Assembly: GCA_002399435.1 (NCBI GenBank)
Contig: DHDO01000002.1
Coordinates: 1-13,660 of the forward strand
DNA length: 13,660 nucleotides
From: Firmicutes bacterium UBA4874
GTDB lineage: Bacteria; Bacillota; Clostridia; Caldicoprobacterales; DTU083
Direction: 5' to 3'
Shown here: in pieces, positions 6,894-13,294 of the stretch
Position numbering within the stretch: the first letter of the stretch is position 1
How the letters are laid out: each line of letters starts with the position of its first letter
Program-made: the position numbers and the translations under genes
The notes under the pieces: generated by a model
The model's database searches: none
What the model was told of the DNA's origin: nothing
What the model saw: only the letters and a program-made list of their open reading frames with translations

Positions 6894-7244
6894 TTACTTT
6901 TTTTTATCCGTATCCTTTTTTATGGCCTTATAGACTTTCCGGTTAACAGAGTCCTGATAGACGTCGGCGTAGGTTTTTGAATCTTGGATCAGATCATCGC
7001 AGAAGGCTGCTACGTCACTGCCGGTCACTTCGAGCACGCCTTTTCCCGAGGCCGCGCCTTCTTCAAAAAGATCGACGATCCCCGAGAGCAGGCCAATTCC
7101 TTCGGTCATTTCGACAGGGCCAACTTTAAAGAGATATTTTTGAATCTCTTTATAAACGATCTGATAATCCTGCGGGAGCGCTTTGACACGCGCCATATGC
7201 GCCCGCCACTCTTTTTTACCTTTGATGATATCCTGTAGATTCAT
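6894..7244 (-). CDS. DUF1048-family protein (second copy)
   Basis: 116 residues, mainly helical in appearance, no signal peptide or membrane segment. It shares with the preceding gene the pattern RVKxLPxDYQ (about 19-28), a central GIVDLFEEG/GVLGLLEEA block and GSDVAAFCDDLI/GNDIKGFCAAL (about 81-94), so the two are divergent paralogues. DUF1048 proteins are small cytosolic proteins of unknown function usually encoded next to PadR regulators and ABC exporters. The ATG has AGGAGG six bases ahead. It lies nine bases after the first DUF1048 gene and 14 bases before the ATPase, clearly within one operon. The C-terminus is strongly basic (KKDTDKKK). Confidence 0.82.
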   Translation of the reverse strand: MNLQDIIKGKKEWRAHMARVKALPQDYQIVYKEIQKYLFKVGPVEMTEGIGLLSGIVDLFEEGAASGKGVLEVTGSDVAAFCDDLIQDSKTYADVYQDSVNRKVYKAIKKDTDKKK

Positions 7245-7253
7245 TTTATCCTC

Positions 7254-7601
7254 CTATTTCCCCAATTTTTTAGCGACAGTATTGTTGAGCTGCTCGCGCC
7301 ACTTATCGCGGTACGACTTTGCCCCTTCTTCGCCGGCCAGTGCGGCACAGAAGCCTTTAATATCGTTGCCCAAAACCTCCTGGACACTCTGACCGTCCGC
7401 CACCGCTTCTTCGAGCAGGCCAAGCACGCCGTCGAGAATCGGCATGAGGTTGCGGCCGGTGAAATCTGCGTGCGCCCAAAGATTCAAACCGATTTCGTCC
7501 CATGCCGCCTGATAATCGGCAGGCAGCTTTTTAACCCGCGATTTAAAAGTTCTCATTTGTTTCGTCATGTCGCTTCCGGTGATCTTTTCCCAAAAATTCA
7601 T
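7254..7601 (-). CDS. DUF1048-family protein (first copy)
   Basis: 115 residues from the ATG at 7601, which overlaps the PadR stop (ATGA at 7598-7601) and has GGAGGTGAAAAAGGA ahead of it within the end of padR. A longer frame from 7652 is open but has no support. The protein is soluble and probably helical. Visible family blocks are RVKKLPADYQAAWDEI (22-37), LMPILDGVLGLLEEA (52-66) and LGNDIKGFCAAL (77-88). DUF1048 has no established biochemical role; the tight coupling with PadR suggests these proteins take part in ligand sensing or modulate PadR or the exporter, which is inference. Confidence 0.85.
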   Translation of the reverse strand: MNFWEKITGSDMTKQMRTFKSRVKKLPADYQAAWDEIGLNLWAHADFTGRNLMPILDGVLGLLEEAVADGQSVQEVLGNDIKGFCAALAGEEGAKSYRDKWREQLNNTVAKKLGK

Positions 7602-7930
7602 TCCTTTTTCACCTCCTTTAACTCGTTGATTTTTGACTCGACGAACTCCCATTTTTCCCAGAATCTTCGCAACTTTTCACGCCCTGCGTCGTTGAGTGCG
7701 AAGAATTTTCGCGGCGGCCCCATGTCGGAGGGTTTTTTGGTGATCTCTACCAGCTTGTTTTTTTCAAGCCGGATCAGGATGGTGTACACCGTTCCCTCCA
7801 CAACATCCGTGAAACCAAGGGCGTTCAGCCGCCGCGTAATTTCGTAGCCGTAGGTTTCTTTGCGGTTTATGATTTCAAGGACGCAGCCCTCAAGCACACC
7901 TCTGAGCATTTCTGTTAGGTTTTCCAGCAT
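7598..7930 (-). CDS. PadR-family transcriptional regulator
   Basis: 110 residues from the ATG at 7930, preceded by GAAGAAGGG. The winged helix runs over most of the protein: VLEIINRKETYGYEITRRL (about 17-35), FTDVVEGTVYTILIRLEKNKLV (40-61, the recognition helix and wing; core EGTVYTILIRLE) and KKFFALN-type wing end RKFFALNDAGRE (74-85). A short C-terminal helix for dimerisation follows. PadR proteins usually repress adjacent exporter genes and release DNA on binding a drug or phenolic compound. It is the promoter-proximal gene of the operon and overlaps the first DUF1048 gene by four bases. Its promoter carries inverted repeats over the -10, which fits autorepression. A longer reading from 7996 would run through the promoter and is rejected. 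Confidence 0.92.
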   Translation of the reverse strand: MLENLTEMLRGVLEGCVLEIINRKETYGYEITRRLNALGFTDVVEGTVYTILIRLEKNKLVEITKKPSDMGPPRKFFALNDAGREKLRRFWEKWEFVESKINELKEVKKE

Positions 7931-7963
7931 AATCCCTTCTTCACTAATCTTTGTGACCCATAT

Positions 7964-8015
7964 GCAGTGTGACTTACTACTGCTATATAGTAACACGCAA
8001 TAGGCAGTTTGTCAA
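7964..8015 (-). promoter_or_regulatory. PadR operon promoter with overlapping operator-like repeats
   Basis: On the minus strand TTGACA (complement of 8010-8015) and TACTAT (complement of 7987-7992) are separated by exactly 17 bases. The inverted repeat TTACTA (7974-7979)/TAGTAA (7988-7993) overlaps the -10, and a second pair GCAGT (7964-7968)/ACTGC (7979-7983) covers the transcription start region. A dimeric PadR bound here would block RNA polymerase. The promoter is seen; which repeat is the operator is inference. Confidence 0.75.
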
Positions 8016-8136
8016 CAGCGTTTACCCGGATAAGAAATTCCTTCTAAACGTAAGATGCAAATCTCTTTTTCATTTGGTGCCTTCCATTTACCCGCTCCTG
8101 AATCCCTGAATAAAATGAGTCTGCACGGGCAAGATA

Positions 8137-8535
8137 ATGGCACCCAAAAATGATCAACCAACAGGTGATTTTTTGAAAAAAAGATTCTATCAGCTGAAAA
8201 TTATTTTGACAGGCATCCTGACCGGGTTATGCAATGGTCTTTTTGGCGCCGGCGGGGGAATGATTGTCGTTCCATCCATGGTGCATTTCCTGGATGTGGA
8301 TGAACATGATGCCCATGCGACGGCCATAGCTGTGATTATGCCCCTGGCTGTCATCAGCGCCTTCATTTATTTCCGGAACGGGTATCTGGATTTTGGGAAA
8401 ACATTGCCGGTTGCCGCCGGAGGAATTCTGGGTGGATTTACGGGTGCATATCTCCTTCACCGTGTATCTTCCTATTGGCTGCAAAAGATATTCGCGTTGT
8501 TTATGATTGTGGCTGCAGTAAGGATGATTTTCTGA
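8137..8535 (+). CDS. Half-size TauE/SafE (TSUP) permease, N-terminal half
   Basis: 132 residues with four hydrophobic segments (about 20-45, 65-85, 88-108 and 112-131). The motif TGLCNGLFGAGGGMIVVPS (about 28-46) is the conserved first-helix signature of TauE/SafE anion transporters. Members usually have about 250 residues in two repeated halves; this is only the first half. The ATG at 8137 has only a weak ribosome binding site (GGGCAAG). A TTG at 8173, five bases after AGGTG and just before the first helix, is an alternative start. The stop overlaps the next gene, which encodes the matching second half. The family transports organic or inorganic sulfur anions and other small anions; the substrate here is unknown. 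The pair may work as a heterodimer, or be one gene split by a frameshift. Confidence 0.8.
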   Translation: MAPKNDQPTGDFLKKRFYQLKIILTGILTGLCNGLFGAGGGMIVVPSMVHFLDVDEHDAHATAIAVIMPLAVISAFIYFRNGYLDFGKTLPVAAGGILGGFTGAYLLHRVSSYWLQKIFALFMIVAAVRMIF

Positions 8536-8891
8536 AGCTGCTTTTGTTTGCAATCGGATTGGTGTCCGGCGTAATCAGCGGAATGGGGATTGGAGGAGGA
8601 ACCGTTCTGATTCCGGCGATGATTTTTCTGGCAGGTGTATCCCAGCACAGTGCCCAGGGGATAAACCTTACTGTCTTTATTCCCACGGCATTGGTTGCCA
8701 TATGTGTACACAGCAAAAATAAACATATACGGTTCCGGCTGGCTCTCCCGCTGATTCTGGCAGGAATATCCGGTGCTGTTCTGGGTTCTGTCCTGGCATC
8801 TTCCATGCCCTCCCGGCTTCTCCGAAAACTGTTCGGGGGATTTTTGCTGGTGATGGGCATATACGAACTATTTCAAAAAAAGAAAAGCTAA
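8532..8891 (+). CDS. Half-size TauE/SafE (TSUP) permease, C-terminal half
   Basis: 119 residues from a proposed CTG start; four hydrophobic segments. GLVSGVISGMGIGGGTVLIPA repeats the glycine-rich helix signature of the family (core MGIGGGTVLIP, about residues 19-29). The start is not obvious: no ATG or GTG is available near the first helix. I chose CTG at 8532 because AAGGA (8520-8524) sits seven bases before it and it makes a CTGA overlap with the upstream stop, mimicking the common ATGA coupling. TTG at 8544 or 8475 are alternatives. The two halves together equal one normal TSUP protein of eight helices. No terminator is visible before the rnf promoter 15 bases on. Confidence 0.75.
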   Translation: MKLLLFAIGLVSGVISGMGIGGGTVLIPAMIFLAGVSQHSAQGINLTVFIPTALVAICVHSKNKHIRFRLALPLILAGISGAVLGSVLASSMPSRLLRKLFGGFLLVMGIYELFQKKKS

Positions 8892-8906
8892 ATTGGCAAG
8901 TTGTTA

Positions 8907-8935
8907 TTATCATTTCATGCTTTTTATGATATAAT
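8907..8935 (+). promoter_or_regulatory. Promoter of the rnf operon
   Basis: TTATCA (8907-8912) and TATAAT (8930-8935) are 17 bases apart, and TG at 8927-8928 makes a full extended -10 (TGATATAAT). It lies between the TSUP pair and rnfC and would start a leader of about 150 bases. Confidence 0.7.
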
Positions 8936-8941
8936 AAGTAC

Positions 8942-9089
8942 AGATCATCGAATGTGCTTCAATAACCTGAAGGGGCTTCGGCTTCGGAGGGTTATTTTCG
9001 TATTACAGGGATGTCTTTTTTTTAACAAGGCATTCCGGATATCCCTGCAAAGGGATAAGAGACCGAGTCTTAGGAGAGAGGTGTTCTGT
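8942..9089 (+). promoter_or_regulatory. Structured 5' leader of the rnf operon
   Basis: The leader contains a hairpin with AATAACC-TGAAG (8961-8972) pairing to CTTCG and GGTTATT (8982-8986, 8990-8996), with a three-base bulge, followed by TTTTCG. Next, segment A CAGGGATGT (9006-9014) can pair with segment B ATATCCCTG (9039-9047); between them is a run of eight T (9016-9023). Segment B can instead pair with segment C in the tight hairpin TATCCCT-gcaa-AGGGATA (9040-9057). A and C therefore compete for B, an arrangement typical of attenuators and riboswitches. I do not recognise a known riboswitch class. The frame is accidentally open here, in line with rnfC, but the encoded residues do not resemble RnfC. 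Confidence 0.5.
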
Positions 9090-10478
9090 TTGGCGAGTAA
9101 AATACTGCCGTTTGCCGGAGGAATCCATCCGCCGCACAGCAAGCACAGTACGGAGGACAAGAAAGTTGAGATCTGCAAAGTCCCTGATATTGTGAAGATT
9201 CCTTTGAAGCAGCATGTTGGCGCACCTTGCGTGCCATTGGTAAAACCGGGTGACAAGGTGAAATGGGGGCAGAAAATCGGCCAGCCCCAGGGCTATATCA
9301 GTGCTGCCGTACATTCCAGTGTTTCCGGAACGGTTCAGTCCATCGAAGAAGCGGAGCAGCCGGACGGCAGCCGTGTGGAAACGGTTGTGATTCAAAATGA
9401 TGGGAAGGATACACCGGACCATTCGATCCGGCCGGGTACGCTGGAAAGTCTGAATGCAGAGGAACTGAGAAATATTGTTATGGAGGCCGGCATTGTCGGA
9501 ATGGGCGGGGCTGCCTTTCCCACTCATGTGAAGCTGTCCCCGCCTCCTGAAAGGAAGATCGACACCGTCATTTTAAACGGGTCGGAGAGCGAGCCCTTCC
9601 TGACCAGTGATGACCGGCTTATGCTGGAACATCCGGAGGATATCCTTTATGGTTGTAAGGTTATCATGAAGATCCTTGGGGTGTCCAGAGCTTTTATCGC
9701 AATTGAGGACATTATGCCGGAAGCCATCCGGATCCTGTCTGCCAAAGCGGAAGGGGAAAAAGGCATACAGGTCGTCCGTCTTGGGACGAAATACCCACAG
9801 GGTGCAGAAAAGCAGCTGATCTATGCAATTACCGGACGTCAGGTCCCTTCCGGAGGCCTGCCGATGGATGTCGGTACCGTGGTCCAAAACGTTGGGACGG
9901 CAGCTGCCATTTCCCGTGCGGTCCGGACAGGAGAGCCGCTTACCCAAAGGATTGTAACGGTATCCGGAGGGGCGGTCCGGGAGCCGAAGAATCTGCTGGT
10001 CCGCATCGGCACCTCCTTCCGGGATGTCATTGATTGCTGCGGAGGATGGAAGGAAAAGCCCGTCAAGATTCTTTCCGGTGGCCCGATGATGGGGGTGGCC
10101 CAGCATACGCTGGATGTACCTGTGACCAAGGGTACTTCCGGGATTGTGTTGTTTACGGAAAAGGAAGCCGCCATGCCGGAGGTGTCCAACTGCATCCGGT
10201 GCGGAAGATGCGCTTCGGTTTGCCCGATCCGTCTGATGCCTCTTTTGATCAGTGCAAATTCACTGAAAGGCAATTACGAAGAGGCGGAGAAGCTTCATGC
10301 TCTGGATTGCATCGAATGCGGAAGCTGCTCCTTTATCTGTCCGGCGGCAAGGCCGCTTCTGCAATCCATTCAGGTGGCAAAGAAGGAAATCCTGGCCGGT
10401 CGGAAAAAAAGGGATGCATCGGTTTCCAATGATTTGTCCGAAGGGCGGACAGACAGGAATAAAAGCAACAGGACATAA
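9090..10478 (+). CDS. rnfC: RnfC, NADH-site subunit of the Rnf complex
   Basis: 462 residues. RnfC is the peripheral cytoplasmic subunit where NAD+ is reduced with electrons relayed from ferredoxin. The N-terminal FAGGIHPP (8-15), the SLBB-type domain QHVGAPCVPLVKPGD (41-55), the nucleotide/FMN-binding GMGGAAFPTHVK (137-148), and two [4Fe-4S] motifs are visible: Cys368, 371, 374, 378 and Cys407, 410, 413, 417. The start is taken as TTG at 9090, after GAGAGAGGTG (9074-9083); GTG at 9081 is an alternative. The frame remains open upstream to 8901, but that part is the leader. In NGSESEPFLTSDD (163-175) a serine stands where RnfC proteins commonly have cysteine (NGAECEP). It is first in the order C-D-G-E-A-B, typical of Clostridia. 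The following 88 bases hold only an A-rich spacer and the rnfD ribosome binding site. Confidence 0.95.
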   Translation: MASKILPFAGGIHPPHSKHSTEDKKVEICKVPDIVKIPLKQHVGAPCVPLVKPGDKVKWGQKIGQPQGYISAAVHSSVSGTVQSIEEAEQPDGSRVETVVIQNDGKDTPDHSIRPGTLESLNAEELRNIVMEAGIVGMGGAAFPTHVKLSPPPERKIDTVILNGSESEPFLTSDDRLMLEHPEDILYGCKVIMKILGVSRAFIAIEDIMPEAIRILSAKAEGEKGIQVVRLGTKYPQGAEKQLIYAITGRQVPSGGLPMDVGTVVQNVGTAAAISRAVRTGEPLTQRIVTVSGGAVREPKNLLVRIGTSFRDVIDCCGGWKEKPVKILSGGPMMGVAQHTLDVPVTKGTSGIVLFTEKEAAMPEVSNCIRCGRCASVCPIRLMPLLISANSLKGNYEEAEKLHALDCIECGSCSFICPAARPLLQSIQVAKKEILAGRKKRDASVSNDLSEGRTDRNKSNRT

Positions 10479-10566
10479 AAAAAGAAGGTAGAGAAAAATC
10501 AACAGTAAAAATGAAAAAAGATTAACAAAGAACAAGAAGCAAGGATAAAAGAAAGGAGGTTTGGGT

Positions 10567-11520
10567 ATGGATTATTTTACGGTTTCTCCCGCTCCTCATA
10601 TCCGAACGCAGGAATCCGCTTCCAGAATTATGCTGGATGTCGTCATCGCATTGATCCCTGCCGGGATTGTTTCCATATTTGTTAACGGGGTAGGAGTCCT
10701 TTGGACCATACTGATCAGCATAGTCACTGCCGTGCTGACAGAATATCTTATTCAAAAGTTTATGAAAAAGCCGGTAACCATCAACGATTTCAGCGCGGTG
10801 GTCACCGGAATACTGATGGCCTATAACCTTCCTCCAGGTGCACCCTGGTGGCTGGCGGTTATCGGTTCCTTCCTCGCGATTGCGCTGGTCAAGCAGTTGT
10901 TTGGGGGGCTGGGACACAATTTCATGAATCCGGCGCTGGCTGCCCGCGCGATTCTGCTTGCCGCATGGCCGGTACGAATGACAACGTGGGTGCTGCCGGA
11001 TGCCGTTACTTCCGCGACCAGTTCCGCCACACCCCTGGCCATGATGGAAGGGACGTGGGCTTCCGCATCAAAGCTACCCAGTTTTCTGGACGTATTTCTC
11101 GGGAATATCGGAGGGTCCATCGGTGAAACATCTTCCGTGGCTCTGCTGATCGGTGCGGCGTATCTTCTTGTGCGGAAGGTCATCAGCTGGCGGATTCCTG
11201 TGACATATATCGCCACCACATTTATTCTGACCGTTTTGCTGGGAGGGCACGGTCTGTATGGCGCGTTTTACCAGATTTTTCTCGGAGGTCTGATACTGGG
11301 AGCCTTTTATATGGCGACGGACTATTCCAGCTCTCCGATTACCCCAAAAGGTCAGATCATTATGGGAATTGGCTGTGGCATCCTGACTGCCGTCATCCGG
11401 ATTTACGGAGGGTATCCGGAAGGAGTCAGCTATTCCATTCTGTTGATGAACGTTGTCACGCCATTGATTGATAAATATACCATGCCAAAAATATATGGGG
11501 AGGGAAAAGCTCATGCCTGA
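10567..11520 (+). CDS. rnfD: RnfD, membrane FMN subunit of the Rnf complex
   Basis: 317 residues with about ten hydrophobic segments; an integral membrane subunit related to NqrB. It carries electrons through the membrane and binds covalent FMN. The flavinylation motif SSATPLA is present, with Thr155 the expected attachment site. Other family blocks are FSAVVTGILMAYNLPP, GGLGHNFMNPALAARA and ATDYSSSP near the end. The ATG at 10567 follows AGGAGGT by six bases; a TTG two codons earlier overlaps that site and is less likely. Its last eight bases overlap rnfG (11513-11520), so the two are translationally coupled. Confidence 0.95.
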   Translation: MDYFTVSPAPHIRTQESASRIMLDVVIALIPAGIVSIFVNGVGVLWTILISIVTAVLTEYLIQKFMKKPVTINDFSAVVTGILMAYNLPPGAPWWLAVIGSFLAIALVKQLFGGLGHNFMNPALAARAILLAAWPVRMTTWVLPDAVTSATSSATPLAMMEGTWASASKLPSFLDVFLGNIGGSIGETSSVALLIGAAYLLVRKVISWRIPVTYIATTFILTVLLGGHGLYGAFYQIFLGGLILGAFYMATDYSSSPITPKGQIIMGIGCGILTAVIRIYGGYPEGVSYSILLMNVVTPLIDKYTMPKIYGEGKAHA

Positions 11521-12064
11521 AACGGTTCGGATTGGATTGAAACTTTTCTTGATTACCGCAATTGCAACGCTTGCCCTGGCATGGACGCATATGATTACCG
11601 ATGTGCCAATTCGGGCACAGGTGGAAAAGGCGGCGACAGAAGCCAGACAGGCCGTATTGCCGGACGCCGGGGAATTTCAGCAGATGAAGGTATCATCATC
11701 CGGACAATATCCGTCTATACTGGAAGCCTACAAGGGCCTGGACGGAAGCCAGACCGTGGGTTATACGTTCAAACTGAGCGGAAAGGGCTATGGCGGAGAC
11801 CTGGAAATCATTGCGGGAATCCGTACGAATGGCAAACTGGCAGGGATCCGTATCCTTCAGAATTCCGAAACTCCCGGGCTGGGAGCAGAATCCCAGAAGC
11901 CTGAATTCTATGAACAATACAGTGGAAAGTCTGCTTCCAAACCATTGGAGAATGAGGACATTTCTGCAATTACAGGGGCTACGGTAACGACCCATGCCGT
12001 TACCAATACGGTGAACACTGCCATCAAATATTTCAATACGGAACTGGGAGGTGGGAAGCAGTGA
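11513..12064 (+). CDS. rnfG: RnfG, extracytoplasmic FMN subunit of the Rnf complex
   Basis: 183 residues: a short cytoplasmic start, one membrane helix (about 9-28) and an extracytoplasmic FMN-binding domain. ITGATVTTHAV (153-163) is the flavinylation motif, with Thr157 the expected site of covalent FMN attachment by ApbE; GLGAESQKPEFYEQY (122-136) and GYGGDLEIIAGI (92-103) are further family blocks. The start is the ATG at 11513 behind GGGGAGGG; a longer frame from 11468 would lie entirely inside rnfD and is unsupported. The stop overlaps the rnfE start in GTGA (12061-12064). No apbE gene lies in the window, so the flavin transferase must be elsewhere. Confidence 0.95.
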   Translation: MPETVRIGLKLFLITAIATLALAWTHMITDVPIRAQVEKAATEARQAVLPDAGEFQQMKVSSSGQYPSILEAYKGLDGSQTVGYTFKLSGKGYGGDLEIIAGIRTNGKLAGIRILQNSETPGLGAESQKPEFYEQYSGKSASKPLENEDISAITGATVTTHAVTNTVNTAIKYFNTELGGGKQ

Positions 12065-12675
12065 AAATCAAGGATATTCTGTATAACGGGATAATAAAGG
12101 AAAATCCGACCTTTCGCCTTGTGCTGGGGATGTGTCCGACCCTTGCCCTGACGACTTCTGCGATCAATGGAGTGGGAATGGGTCTGGCGGTTGTATTTGT
12201 CTTGGCATTTTCCAACCTTTTTATTTCCCTGCTCCGGAATTTTATTTCCGATAAAATACGCATTCCGGCATTTGTTGTAATCATTGCAGCATTCGTCACC
12301 ATTGTCGAAATGCTGATGCATGCGTTTGTACCGGAAATATATGACGCAATGGGGTTGTATCTTCCCTTGATCGTCGTCAATTGCATTATTCTCGCCCGGG
12401 CAGAAGCTTTTGCCTTCAAGAACCCGCCGCTTCAGTCCTTTGCGGATGGAATCGGCATGGGCCTTGGTTTTACCCTCTCCCTGACCCTTTTGGGATGTAT
12501 CCGGGAATTCATCGGTGCGGGGTCCATATTTGGGATCCCATTGCTGCCCGCAGCATATGAGCCGGCTATTATCATGATTCTGCCGCCCGGCGCGTTTTTT
12601 ACACTGGGACTTTTGCTTGCCTTTTTCAATAAAATAAGCGAAAGAAAAAAGAAGAAACAGCCGGTAACCGCATAA
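12061..12675 (+). CDS. rnfE: RnfE, membrane subunit of the Rnf complex
   Basis: 204 residues with six hydrophobic helices; homologous to RnfA, NqrD and NqrE. Cys25 in LGMCPTLA and Cys108 in VVNCII are the conserved cysteines in the two inverted repeats that, with those of RnfA, hold an intramembrane [2Fe-2S] cluster. NPTFRLVLGMCP is the family's N-terminal block and GFTLSLTLLGCIRE is also typical. The start is GTG at 12061 behind GGGAGG, overlapping the rnfG stop. The C-terminus is a lysine-rich cytoplasmic tail. Confidence 0.94.
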   Translation: MKIKDILYNGIIKENPTFRLVLGMCPTLALTTSAINGVGMGLAVVFVLAFSNLFISLLRNFISDKIRIPAFVVIIAAFVTIVEMLMHAFVPEIYDAMGLYLPLIVVNCIILARAEAFAFKNPPLQSFADGIGMGLGFTLSLTLLGCIREFIGAGSIFGIPLLPAAYEPAIIMILPPGAFFTLGLLLAFFNKISERKKKKQPVTA

Positions 12676-12693
12676 AGAAAGGGGGATTTGACC

Positions 12694-13281
12694 GTGGGAT
12701 ATGCAAACCAAATATTTATGATTGTATTAAGTTCGATTCTTGTCAATAACTTTACTATGTCAAAGTTTCTGGGCATCTGTCCATTTCTTGGCGTGTCCAA
12801 AAGAGTGCCAACAGCAGTGGGCATGGGGATGGCAGTAACCTTCGTCATTGCTCTGTCCTCCCTGTTCACCTATCTGGCACAGTATTTTATTCTGGTACCC
12901 CTGCATATGGAGTATATGCAGACCCTTGCCTTTATTTTGATCATTGCGGCATTGGTTCAGTTCGTGGAAATGGTGCTGAAAAAGTCCAGCCCGTCCCTGT
13001 ATCAGGCGCTGGGCGTTTATCTTCCCCTGATTACCACGAACTGCGCGGTATTGGGCGTGGCCATCATGAACATTGAGGAACATTATGACCTGCTTCAGTC
13101 CCTGGTGAATGGGATTGGCGGAGCTCTGGGATTTACCCTGTCCATTGTTCTTTTTGCGGGAATCCGGGAGAGGCTGGAGCTGTCGGATATTCCAAAGCCG
13201 TTTCGCGGCTTTTCGATTGCCATGATCACCGCTGGTCTGATGTCTGTGGCTTTTCTGGGATTTCAGGGATTGATAAAATAA
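12694..13281 (+). CDS. rnfA: RnfA, membrane subunit of the Rnf complex
   Basis: 195 residues with six hydrophobic helices. LVNNFTMSKFLGICPFLGV (16-34) and TTNCAVLGVAI (114-124) are the RnfA hallmarks, with Cys29 and Cys117 as the conserved cluster ligands shared with RnfE. GFTLSIVLFAGIRERLE is the second-repeat block. I take GTG at 12694 as start: it lies seven bases after AAAGGGGGA, whereas the TTG at 12688 is too close to that site. The gap to rnfE is only 18 bases and rnfB starts 13 bases after its stop, consistent with one operon. Confidence 0.95.
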   Translation: MGYANQIFMIVLSSILVNNFTMSKFLGICPFLGVSKRVPTAVGMGMAVTFVIALSSLFTYLAQYFILVPLHMEYMQTLAFILIIAALVQFVEMVLKKSSPSLYQALGVYLPLITTNCAVLGVAIMNIEEHYDLLQSLVNGIGGALGFTLSIVLFAGIRERLELSDIPKPFRGFSIAMITAGLMSVAFLGFQGLIK

Positions 13282-13294
13282 GGGGGAATTTTTG

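Noticed and set aside
7602..7652. Longer start for the first DUF1048 protein
   Set aside because: The ATG at 7601 overlaps the PadR stop and has a strong GGAGG site; the extra residues come from the padR coding region in another frame.
7931..7996. Longer PadR start giving 22 more residues
   Set aside because: It would begin inside the promoter -10 region; the ATG at 7930 has a ribosome binding site and gives the normal PadR N-terminus.
8901..9089. N-terminal extension of RnfC by 63 residues from a TTG at 8901
   Set aside because: The extension runs through the promoter -10 and the hairpin-rich leader, has no ribosome binding site at its start, and bears no resemblance to RnfC, whose usual N-terminus begins near FAGGIHPP.
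11468..11512. Upstream ATG for RnfG
   Set aside because: It lies within rnfD without a ribosome binding site; the ATG at 11513 follows GGGGAGGG and gives the standard short cytoplasmic N-terminus.
11908..12711. 267-codon minus-strand frame antisense to rnfE
   Set aside because: A shadow of the rnfG, rnfE and rnfA coding strands; composition and lack of a ribosome binding site argue against a real gene. The similar frame at 12760-13563 is rejected for the same reason.
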